From: an uncultured Prochlorococcus sp.
Lineage (GTDB): Bacteria; Cyanobacteriota; Cyanobacteriia; PCC-6307; Cyanobiaceae
Direction: 5' to 3'
DNA length: 34,575 nt
Assembly: GCA_902536555.1 (NCBI GenBank)
Contig: CACAXR010000008.1
Span: 1-34,575, forward strand
The position numbers and the translations under genes were made by a program. Positions 9,278-23,427 of the stretch are shown here, piece after piece; position 1 is the stretch's first letter; every line of letters starts with the position of its first letter. Below the pieces are notes generated by a model. The model ran no database searches and was not told where the DNA came from. It was given only the letters and a program-made list of their open reading frames with translations.

Positions 9278-9939
9278 GTATTCACAAAAATATTTTCAAA
9301 TTTATAATTTGTGGAACAGATACTGATATTGGGAAAACTTTAATAAGCTCTTTTTTCGTTAAAGGATTAAATTCCTTTTATTGGAAACCTATTCAAAGTG
9401 GGATTGAATCGCAAACTGATAGTCAAACTGTTGAAAAACTTGCACAAGTAAGTAAAGAGAAAATAATCAAAGAAGCTTATGTTTTTACAAAACCTCTATC
9501 TCCTCATTGGGCTGCTGAAATAGATCAAAAAACTATTAACTTTAACAAGTTGAGATTGCCAAAAGTGCAAGGCTCACTAATTTTAGAAACTGCAGGTGGA
9601 CTAATGGTTCCAATAACACGCAATTTTTTGCAAATAGATCAAATAAAAGAATGGAATCTTCCGGTAATACTTGTATGTAAGAGCTCACTAGGCACTCTTA
9701 ACCATACCCTGCTTAGTATTGAGGCCTTAAAACGAAGAAATATTGAGATTTTAGGTTTAGTAGTCAATGGCGAAAAACACCTAGATAATCCAAAAACTCT
9801 AGTTGAATTTAGTGGTATTCCTTTAATTGCTGAATTTCCTTACATCAAAAAAATGAACTCAAAAAATTTAGATATACTATGGAATGAACTAGACATCAAG
9901 AATAAGTTGATCTCACTATTAAACTCAAAAACAATTTAA
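9274..9939 (+). CDS. bioD: ATP-dependent dethiobiotin synthetase
   Basis: This 221-residue P-loop enzyme closes the ureido ring of DAPA with carbon dioxide and ATP to give dethiobiotin. It shows the family-specific P-loop GTDTDIGKT at 14-22 and a WKPIQSG-like segment near 41-47, followed by the ETAGGLMVP motif. Length is normal. It overlaps bioC by 4 bases and abuts bioA directly: the TAA ends at 9939 and the bioA ATG begins at 9940. The next enzyme, BioB, is not encoded in this window and must lie elsewhere. Confidence 0.95.
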   Translation: MSIHKNIFKFIICGTDTDIGKTLISSFFVKGLNSFYWKPIQSGIESQTDSQTVEKLAQVSKEKIIKEAYVFTKPLSPHWAAEIDQKTINFNKLRLPKVQGSLILETAGGLMVPITRNFLQIDQIKEWNLPVILVCKSSLGTLNHTLLSIEALKRRNIEILGLVVNGEKHLDNPKTLVEFSGIPLIAEFPYIKKMNSKNLDILWNELDIKNKLISLLNSKTI

Positions 9940-11241
9940 ATGAAATCTTTGGATTCAAAAACTCCAAATCAAGATTGGCACCCAAATATTTGGCCACCTT
10001 TTACGCAAATCAATAACAGCAAACCGCAGATAGAAGTAACTCATGGTAAAGATGCCCTCCTATTTACTAAAAATCCTGAAAAAGAACTAATAGATGCAAT
10101 TAGTAGTTGGTGGGTAACTCTTCATGGTCATAGTAACGAATATATTGCGGATGCCATTTTTGATCAATCAAAAAAACTTGAGCAAGTTATATTTGCTGAT
10201 TTCTTACATCCACAGGCAAAAAAATTAGCAGAAAGACTTAGTGAATTAACAAAACTAGAAAGATTATTCTTTTCTGATAACGGTTCTACTGCAGTGGAAG
10301 TCGCCTTAAAAATTGCCTTCCAATCATGGCAAAATAGAGGAGAGACAAGAACTCAAATAGTAGCTTTTGATGGCGCCTATCATGGTGATACATTTGGCGC
10401 AATGGCTTTAGGTGAAAGAAATATTTTTAATGAGAATTTCGATAATCTTATGTTCCCAGTTAGAAGAGTCCCATGGCCTTCAACTTGGATGAACGATGAA
10501 GAAATAGAAAATAAAGAAAATAAGGCTATCCAAAAATTAGAAACTCTACTTAAAACTCCCACAGTTGCAGTAATCCTTGAGCCACTTGTTCAAGGAGCGG
10601 GAGGGATGAATATGGTTAGGCCTCAGTTTATAAAAAAAGTTTCAGAAATTATAAAAAATAATAATTCTTTGTTAATTGCCGATGAAGTATTGACTGGGTT
10701 TGGAAGATGCGGAACTCTTTTTGCTTTTCAAAAGGCAAAAATCATTCCTGATTTAATAAGTATTTCAAAAGGTTTAACTGGTGGATTTTTACCGATGGGA
10801 ATAACTTTATGTAAAGAAAAAATTTTTCAATCCTTTATTGATGATTCCCCAAGAAAAACTTTTTGGCATGGACATAGTTTTACTGCTAATCCTTTAGGTT
10901 GTGCTGCAGCAAACGCTAGCCTCGATTTATTAGAAAAAGAACCACAAAAATACCTTTCATTTGAAGAAAAACATTTATCACATCTAATTAAATTTAAAAA
11001 CTTACCTTATATAAAGAAGATAAGGGTATCTGGTACAATTGCTGCCTTCGATTTAGATATTGGGAACAAAAAAGGATATTTCAATAATATTGGGAAAGAA
11101 ATAAAGAGTCTTGCAATGGAGCAAGGTTTATTCATTAGGCCCCTCGGGAATGTTATTTACCTCTTGCCGCCTCTCTGTATAACAGATGATCAATTGGGGA
11201 AAAGTTACTGGATAATAAGACAAATCTTAGATAATCTTTAG
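9940..11241 (+). CDS. bioA: Adenosylmethionine-8-amino-7-oxononanoate aminotransferase
   Basis: This 433-residue class III PLP aminotransferase converts KAPA to DAPA, usually with SAM as amino donor. Visible features are WHPNIWPPFTQ near 13-23, SSWWVTLHGHSN at 55-66, a substrate-side segment diagnostic for BioA, FSDNGSTAVE at 111-120, the PLP aspartate D248 in IADEV, and the PLP lysine K277 in SISKGLTGG. Length is normal. It is last in the five-gene biotin operon and converges on the DUF3143 gene with an 8-base gap. Use of SAM as donor is family knowledge; it is not visible in the sequence. Confidence 0.96.
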   Translation: MKSLDSKTPNQDWHPNIWPPFTQINNSKPQIEVTHGKDALLFTKNPEKELIDAISSWWVTLHGHSNEYIADAIFDQSKKLEQVIFADFLHPQAKKLAERLSELTKLERLFFSDNGSTAVEVALKIAFQSWQNRGETRTQIVAFDGAYHGDTFGAMALGERNIFNENFDNLMFPVRRVPWPSTWMNDEEIENKENKAIQKLETLLKTPTVAVILEPLVQGAGGMNMVRPQFIKKVSEIIKNNNSLLIADEVLTGFGRCGTLFAFQKAKIIPDLISISKGLTGGFLPMGITLCKEKIFQSFIDDSPRKTFWHGHSFTANPLGCAAANASLDLLEKEPQKYLSFEEKHLSHLIKFKNLPYIKKIRVSGTIAAFDLDIGNKKGYFNNIGKEIKSLAMEQGLFIRPLGNVIYLLPPLCITDDQLGKSYWIIRQILDNL

Positions 11242-11249
11242 ATAGAAGT

Positions 11250-11507
11250 TTAAGGTCCCTGCAGTATTGCATTTTCCACATCTTCTCTATTAATGCAGTA
11301 GGAAAATAGTCTTTTAGTTTTTTGTCCTTCACTTTCCCATAGAACACTTAAATCTTCTTGTTCAAAAATAATAGTTGCATTCCAATTTGAAAGTAACAGA
11401 TACCATTTAGATGGATTATTAATATCCTTCACAGCACCTAAATCAGTTAGCCACAATTCCAATGATTGCAGTGAATTTTGATTGATAGGTTTTTTAGAGG
11501 GATTCAC
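11250..11507 (-). CDS. DUF3143 family protein
   Basis: This 85-residue protein has the appearance of the cyanobacterial DUF3143 family, with a LESLxxWLxxLGA-like N-terminal half (here LQSLELWLTDLGA) and a tryptophan-rich centre (WYLLLSNW). No transmembrane segment is seen and the function is unknown. It starts with GTG at 11507, only 17 bases after the stop of the J-domain gene on the same strand, so the two are probably co-transcribed. A link to chaperone work is only inferred from this pairing. Confidence 0.75.
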   Translation of the reverse strand: MNPSKKPINQNSLQSLELWLTDLGAVKDINNPSKWYLLLSNWNATIIFEQEDLSVLWESEGQKTKRLFSYCINREDVENAILQGP

Positions 11508-11524
11508 AGACTTTTTTAAAAAAA

Positions 11525-11965
11525 TTATTTAATTAGCCAAAGCGGAATTGTATCTAATTCTTTTCCAGAAAAAGAAGCAATAAAAATTGAACCAATTAAG
11601 CTTATAGAAATGATGATAATTAAAAGAAACAACGAAAACAATTCTCCATTCGAAAAAGGTCTTCTATTTCCTATTAGATTTTGATTATTAGAATCGATTA
11701 CTAAATTATTTAAAACGTTAGTATTATTTGTAATCTTAGAGTTTTCTTTTAGTTTGTCATCATATATTTTCCTTAAATTACTATTATTTAAATGTTCATA
11801 AGCTTCAAGAACTTCTTGAAATTTACTTTTAGCAACTTCTATTTCTAATGAAGTTGTATCGGGATGCAACTCAATAGAAAGTCTACAAAATGCCTTTCTT
11901 AATTCATGATTGGATGCATTTTCATTTACACCTAAAATTTTGTAATAGGAAGTTTCCCCTTTCAA
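11525..11965 (-). CDS. J-domain (DnaJ-like) protein with C-terminal membrane anchor
   Basis: This 146-residue protein begins with a complete J-domain (about residues 5-70) containing the HPD motif at H34-P35-D36, which stimulates Hsp70 ATPase. A polar linker rich in asparagine follows, then one very hydrophobic segment at about 109-134, suggesting a tail-anchored Hsp70 recruiter. It lacks the Gly/Phe region and zinc fingers of full DnaJ. The start is TTG at 11965 (MKGETSYYKILGV), preferred because the J-domain begins right there and no ATG lies nearby. The membrane and client are unknown. It diverges from rsmG with a 62-base gap. Confidence 0.85.
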   Translation of the reverse strand: MKGETSYYKILGVNENASNHELRKAFCRLSIELHPDTTSLEIEVAKSKFQEVLEAYEHLNNSNLRKIYDDKLKENSKITNNTNVLNNLVIDSNNQNLIGNRRPFSNGELFSLFLLIIIISISLIGSIFIASFSGKELDTIPLWLIK

Positions 11966-12027
11966 AATGATCTTTTATTAATATTGTAATTCTAATAAAT
12001 TTTTACTAAATAGAATGTATTTAATGG

Positions 12028-12768
12028 ATGGTTAAAATTCATATTTATAACGAAATGAAAAAACAAAACATTCCAGAAGAAATTCTTTCATTCATAACTG
12101 AAGAGGAAATAAATTTATTTCAAGAGTTACAAATTAAAATTAAAGAATTAAATAATAAGACCAATCTCACAAGGTTAACTGATGGTGATGATTATTGGGT
12201 ATCTCAAGTTTTTGACAGCATTTGGCCATTCAAAGCTTTCACGAATATTAATTTTGATAATAAAAAATTTTTAGATATTGGATCAGGCTGTGGCTTCCCA
12301 GGTTTAGCTTATGCAATAACTCATCCTAATTCTGAGATATACCTAGTTGATTCTCTGAAAAAGAAAACAGATGCAATAAAAATTTTAGTTGAGCAGATCA
12401 ATTTCAAAAACAATATTCATGTAATCAATGATCGTGTTGAGAATTTAGCCCACCAATCGTCAATGAGGAATAATTTTAATATTGCAACAACTAGAGCGGT
12501 TAGTAATCCATCAACAGTTTCAGAATATATACTACCAATGTTAAAAAAAGAAGGGTTTGGAGTTTTATATTGTGGCAAATGGACGAATCAAGAAAGCAAA
12601 AATCTAGATAAAACTTTAGAAATATTAGAAGGTAAAGTTAAAGATAAAAAAGAGATACTATTACCAAGAAATAAAGGCACCCGAAATATTATTCTTATTC
12701 AGCCAAAGAATTTATGTCCTGAAATTTACCCAAGAAAAGTTGGCAAAGCTGAAAAAAATCCACTATGA
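12028..12768 (+). CDS. rsmG: 16S rRNA (guanine-N7) methyltransferase RsmG (GidB)
   Basis: This 246-residue SAM methyltransferase modifies a guanine in the 530 loop of 16S rRNA (G527 in E. coli). It carries the family SAM loop LDIGSGCGFPGL at 82-93, the preceding NLTRL-like segment (46-50), and TTRAVSNP downstream. The first ATG is at 12028; a second in-frame ATG at 12055 (MKKQNIPEEI) could be the true start, since the first nine residues look dispensable. The stop lies 2 bases from the stop of the convergent aldo/keto reductase gene. Length is normal. Confidence 0.94.
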   Translation: MVKIHIYNEMKKQNIPEEILSFITEEEINLFQELQIKIKELNNKTNLTRLTDGDDYWVSQVFDSIWPFKAFTNINFDNKKFLDIGSGCGFPGLAYAITHPNSEIYLVDSLKKKTDAIKILVEQINFKNNIHVINDRVENLAHQSSMRNNFNIATTRAVSNPSTVSEYILPMLKKEGFGVLYCGKWTNQESKNLDKTLEILEGKVKDKKEILLPRNKGTRNIILIQPKNLCPEIYPRKVGKAEKNPL

Positions 12769-12770
12769 AA

Positions 12771-13964
12771 TTATTTTCTTGATAATCTTTTAGCATTCTT
12801 ATCTCCAAACTTTTCTTTTAAATTTCTCAATTTTTTTATAACTTTTTTTGGATTTATATGACCTTCTAATACTTTCAATAATTGCCCTTCAGAAACATCT
12901 ACATCTAGTAAATTCGCGTTGAATCCTGGGAACCAGTGGCTTCCATTACCGAGCAATTGATATCTAGCTCTTGCATATCCTTCCATACCCAACCAATCAA
13001 TTAAATTTGAAAGCCAAAGCAGAACAGGAATATTAATATTTCCCGGAGTATATTCCCAACTTGGTAAATTTCTATTCCAATTTTGATGCCACTCTAAACC
13101 TAAGGAATTAATTGATTCCTGCCTTAATTTGTTAATTATCTTAGGCACATACTTCTCAGATTCTGATAACAACGAGACAGCTTCTAAATGCAGAGCAAAA
13201 TCTGTCTCTTTTGCAACACCGACACTCAAAGTATGGACATTTTGATTTCTTAAGCAAAAAAGATCATTAAAAACTATAGGATGAAGTGGTTTACAAAATT
13301 CCAACATTTTTCTTGAGGGAGTATGAAGATGTCCCCCTTTATCAGTGGGACTAATTATGAAAACCCCGAGATCATGCTTATTGGCTAAATTAATAACCTT
13401 TGTATTTTCCTGATTAATGAAATACCAGTGCAAATTTACATAATCAAATAAGTTTGTTGATATGGCCTTTTCAATAAGTGAAGATTTTCCATGGGTTGAA
13501 AATCCAATAGATCCAATTAAATTTTCTTTTTGAAAATTCCTCAAAATATCAATGCAACCTCCATCTCGAATAGCCTGATGTAAATGTTCAGCAGTATTGA
13601 TACCATGTATTGCTAACAAATCAATTTTTTTAACTTTCAATTTTTCAATGCTAGATAATACATCTCGCTCAAAAATTTCCGGATCACTATTTGGTGGAAT
13701 CTTTGTTTGGATTATATTTGGTATTTTCTTAGTATTCTTAAAACACATCCCTAATTGCACCTCAGAAGTTCCATAGTACTTGGCGGTTTCTACATGACTT
13801 AAGCCATATTGTGTTGCAAGATCTAATATATTTTCTACTTTATTTTGTTCTTCGTATGAAACCTCAGAAAAATCTAATTGATCCCAACTTTTTTGAAATC
13901 TCATCCCACCTAAAGATAAAATAGGAATGTTCAGATTGGTTCGGCCAAATCTACGATATTGCAT
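12771..13964 (-). CDS. Aldo/keto reductase family protein
   Basis: This 397-residue protein has an N-terminal aldo/keto reductase barrel (about 1-280) and an extra C-terminal helical portion. The usual catalytic tetrad Asp-Tyr-Lys-His is recognisable as E59, Y64 (ETAKYYG), K88 (IIQTKI) and H120 (LLAIHG), with glutamate in place of aspartate. Related predicted oxidoreductases can carry a C-terminal cysteine cluster; none is seen here. The gene starts 10 bases after the stop of an upstream ferredoxin gene, so an external iron-sulfur electron donor is an attractive but unproven idea. The substrate is unknown. Confidence 0.85.
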   Translation of the reverse strand: MQYRRFGRTNLNIPILSLGGMRFQKSWDQLDFSEVSYEEQNKVENILDLATQYGLSHVETAKYYGTSEVQLGMCFKNTKKIPNIIQTKIPPNSDPEIFERDVLSSIEKLKVKKIDLLAIHGINTAEHLHQAIRDGGCIDILRNFQKENLIGSIGFSTHGKSSLIEKAISTNLFDYVNLHWYFINQENTKVINLANKHDLGVFIISPTDKGGHLHTPSRKMLEFCKPLHPIVFNDLFCLRNQNVHTLSVGVAKETDFALHLEAVSLLSESEKYVPKIINKLRQESINSLGLEWHQNWNRNLPSWEYTPGNINIPVLLWLSNLIDWLGMEGYARARYQLLGNGSHWFPGFNANLLDVDVSEGQLLKVLEGHINPKKVIKKLRNLKEKFGDKNAKRLSRK

Positions 13965-13974
13965 CTTTTTGAAA

Positions 13975-14334
13975 TTAATGCTTATTCATTCTTGGTGGTT
14001 TTCCAAATGATTGAAACATATCCCTATTTAGACTATTTTCTAAATCTTCCAATTCTTCAAACTTTACCCAGTGAATGCAATCAACAGGACATGTATCTAT
14101 TGCTTCTTGTACGATATTCATATTATCTCCATCTTGTCTAATAGCTCTGCTCCTACCGTAGAATTCATCAACAATAAAAGTGTTTGACGCAACGTGTACG
14201 CAATATTTGCAACCTATACATCTGGCCTCATCAACCCATACAGCTTTTTCTGCTAACTGACCACCTAAAACTGGCTCAAAGCCTGTAATCTCAATATTTT
14301 CTTGAGAATTATCAAATGGATCAATAGAATCCAT
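13975..14334 (-). CDS. Single-cluster [4Fe-4S] ferredoxin
   Basis: This 119-residue soluble protein has CIGCKYC with C39, C42 and C45, then CPVDC with C82 (and C86). This is the ligand set for one [4Fe-4S] cluster, not two. The long segment between the motifs and the acidic N-terminus (1-35) match a cyanobacterial/plastid ferredoxin type that is also found fused to J-domains in plants. It lies 9 bases downstream of the Ycf35 gene and 10 bases upstream of the aldo/keto reductase gene, so it is probably part of one transcript. Its redox partner is not known from the sequence. Confidence 0.9.
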   Translation of the reverse strand: MDSIDPFDNSQENIEITGFEPVLGGQLAEKAVWVDEARCIGCKYCVHVASNTFIVDEFYGRSRAIRQDGDNMNIVQEAIDTCPVDCIHWVKFEELEDLENSLNRDMFQSFGKPPRMNKH

Positions 14335-14343
14335 GTTTTGGAA

Positions 14344-14736
14344 TCAGCTATCCCATTTGGTTAAAACCAACTCTATAGAACCATCATTTTTATTTTTTTG
14401 TTCCACAATTTGGTAACCTTCCTGTTTTGTTTTGGAAATAATTGTTTCGTATGCATACATTTGAGTGACTTTAGATATAAATCTTTCAACTGGGATATCA
14501 GATTTCCATAAATCAAGATCAGTGACTAATTCATAAGCATTTGAATTATTATCCCATTTAAATCCAACGTTAGTATCACCTGGTAAATTCATACTGATAT
14601 CAACGGCTGTAAACTTACCTCTGTAACCTTTAACAAATTTTTCTTCTTGATTAATTTGGTACCCAAGGATTTTTAAAGCCTTGATTAATGGTTCTGCTTC
14701 TTTAAGCTGAGTTTTAATAGTACTAAAATGTGACAT
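14344..14736 (-). CDS. ycf35: Ycf35 (DUF1257) family protein
   Basis: This 130-residue protein begins MSHFSTIKTQ and resembles the Ycf35/DUF1257 family of cyanobacteria and red-lineage plastids, with central segments GYRGKFTAVDI and NVGFKW and a C-terminal ELVLTKWDS. No catalytic motif or membrane segment can be seen, and the function is unknown. Its start overlaps the end of the DUF2997 gene by 14 bases in another frame, and a ferredoxin gene follows after 9 bases. This arrangement suggests coordinated production of the three proteins. Confidence 0.85.
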   Translation of the reverse strand: MSHFSTIKTQLKEAEPLIKALKILGYQINQEEKFVKGYRGKFTAVDISMNLPGDTNVGFKWDNNSNAYELVTDLDLWKSDIPVERFISKVTQMYAYETIISKTKQEGYQIVEQKNKNDGSIELVLTKWDS

Positions 14737-14938
14737 TAGATTCGTTGTTTAATTGTTTTAAGTTTTCATTTTTATGAGAAGTGAAAGCATCAGATGTTCT
14801 ATTCTTAACTGTTACTTTACCTAGAGAGTCTTCTAGATTTTTTGTAGCTTCATGGCATGAATTACCAGTGAACCCCTCAACAGTCTCCTCAACTCTTCCG
14901 TCTTGATGAATTTTAAATCTCAATGTTTTTTGAGGCAT
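14723..14938 (-). CDS. DUF2997 family small protein
   Basis: This 71-residue protein starts MPQKTLRFKIHQDG and has the compact pattern RVEETVEGFTGNSC followed by a TKNLEDSLG helix, as in DUF2997 proteins. Those are typically found beside DUF1257 genes. The C-terminal 20 residues are polar and probably disordered; that part of the gene overlaps the Ycf35 start. It appears to be first in the DUF2997-ycf35-ferredoxin-reductase run. Function unknown. Confidence 0.78.
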   Translation of the reverse strand: MPQKTLRFKIHQDGRVEETVEGFTGNSCHEATKNLEDSLGKVTVKNRTSDAFTSHKNENLKQLNNESNVTF

Positions 14939-14946
14939 TAAATTCT

Positions 14947-14959
14947 AGTACTATGTACT
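14947..14959. promoter_or_regulatory. Palindrome AGTAC-TAT-GTACT, possible operator
   Basis: AGTAC and GTACT are perfect inverted arms around a 3-base centre, 8 bases upstream of the DUF2997 start and just downstream of a possible -10. The arms match those of the cyanobacterial LexA box (AGTAC-N4-GTACT), but the spacer is one base shorter, so LexA binding is uncertain. Another regulator, or chance, is possible. Confidence 0.35.
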
Positions 14960-14966
14960 TTTACTT

Positions 14967-14972
14967 TATATA
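14967..14972 (-). promoter_or_regulatory. Possible -10 element for the DUF2997-ycf35 run
   Basis: On the minus strand TATATA sits 28 bases upstream of the DUF2997 ATG at 14938. No -35 match is seen. A short palindrome (14947-14959) lies between this element and the start codon. Confidence 0.3.
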
Positions 14973-15087
14973 GAATAACGAAAATATTTTGTTTCAGTTG
15001 GTACAAGTTACGTAATTTTAAATTTTATATTGAATATCAGATAAATTTAGTTTTTAAGTTTATGCAATAAGAGAGAAATTAACTTAT

Positions 15088-15855
15088 TTAATTATAAAAA
15101 CCTTGCATCCCCATTGAATCCAACGCAGTTTTTGCTTCTTCCATAACTGATGGCTCTTTATCGAAAAGAGCTATCTTTGTACATTCATCAACGAAATTTT
15201 CTTGAAATGCATTGTTTAATTTTTCGTACAACCTGCACAATGACCAAATGCAATTACTTCTTACACCTGACTCATTATCTATCTTTAAACTTATTAAAAG
15301 CTGTTCTGCTGCTAATTGAGCATTTTCTAAAGAAACATTTCCAATTTCAGCTAAGGAACTAGATGACCATAGCCTAACTGCAGCTACGTCATTCTTCAAA
15401 GCACTTATTAATGGCTTTAAAACAATTTGATCATCATAATTAGCTAAGCTCCATGCAGTAGCTCTTCTTACATACGCATTATCATCAGTCTCCAAAAGAC
15501 TGACAAGTTTCTTGACTGCACCGGGACATGGGTTACGACCTAAAGCATATACTGCGCTCATTCTTTCAACAGGACATGGTTGATCTAGCAATGGCAACAA
15601 AAAGGGGAAAGACCTTTTATCTCTATATTCACAAAATATTCTTAAACCTTGTATTCTTTCTTCTCTATTACCTTTGAGCATTTTTAAAGCTTCATTACAC
15701 TCTTGAGTTGTGTTTAAACCTTTTGAAAAAGCATCTTCATCAATTTGCTCTAAAGGATCTATTTCAATTTCTAAAGCCAATTCTCTGGCCAAAACCTCAG
15801 GATCAACTGCAATTTCAACTAGGCTTTCTTTTTTAGGATCCTTATTTTTTGTCAT
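15088..15855 (-). CDS. HEAT-repeat (PBS-lyase-like) protein
   Basis: From the ATG at 15855 this encodes 255 residues; a TTG at 15861 would add two. The acidic N-terminus (1-60) is followed by several HEAT-like helical repeats of about 30 residues. Recognisable units include RMSAVYALGRNPCPGAVKKL, YVRRATAWSLANYD, AVRLWSSSSLAEIG and GVRSNCIWSLCRLY, ending near residue 255. Such repeats occur in phycobilin lyases and in many scaffold proteins of cyanobacteria. Without a lyase-specific signature I call only a repeat protein, probably a protein-protein adaptor. A tiny membrane ORF lies immediately upstream on the same strand. Confidence 0.8.
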   Translation of the reverse strand: MTKNKDPKKESLVEIAVDPEVLARELALEIEIDPLEQIDEDAFSKGLNTTQECNEALKMLKGNREERIQGLRIFCEYRDKRSFPFLLPLLDQPCPVERMSAVYALGRNPCPGAVKKLVSLLETDDNAYVRRATAWSLANYDDQIVLKPLISALKNDVAAVRLWSSSSLAEIGNVSLENAQLAAEQLLISLKIDNESGVRSNCIWSLCRLYEKLNNAFQENFVDECTKIALFDKEPSVMEEAKTALDSMGMQGFYN

Positions 15856-15872
15856 TTTCAAAACTAAAAATA

Positions 15873-15998
15873 TTAATTAATGGGGGCAGGCGACATCATA
15901 TCTCCTGGCAACCAAATTCTTGCGCTTACGGCAAAGAAAGCAATCCCAAAAAGAGCTACTATAGCGAAAGGCAGAATTTTTGTCTTAATAAAACTCAA
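15873..15998 (-). CDS. Tiny single-membrane-span protein, start codon uncertain
   Basis: An open frame on the minus strand ends with TAA at 15873-15875 and encodes the core ILPFAIVALFGIAFFAVSAR, a clear transmembrane helix, then IWLPGDMMSPAPIN. There is no ATG in the frame before its upstream stop. TTG at 15998 gives 41 residues (MSFIKTKILPF); a rare ATT at 16022 would give 49. The size and single span resemble small photosystem or cytochrome subunits, but I recognise no specific family. It lies between rlmN and the HEAT gene, with 17 bases separating it from the latter. Real but unclassified, in my view. Confidence 0.55.
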   Translation of the reverse strand: MSFIKTKILPFAIVALFGIAFFAVSARIWLPGDMMSPAPIN

Positions 15999-16052
15999 AG
16001 ATTCAAAATCAATTAAGTCAATAATAACCTGTTTAATATATTTTTAAAAATT

Positions 16053-17117
<1,065 letters not shown>

Positions 17118-17141
17118 TTATCTTTAGTTCAAAACCACTTT

Positions 17142-17297
<156 letters not shown>

Positions 17298-17348
17298 TTA
17301 CTAATATACGGATTTATTCTAGACACTAAACATGATAATGGATTATTT

Positions 17349-23419
<6,071 letters not shown>

Positions 23420-23427
23420 TTAAGTAT

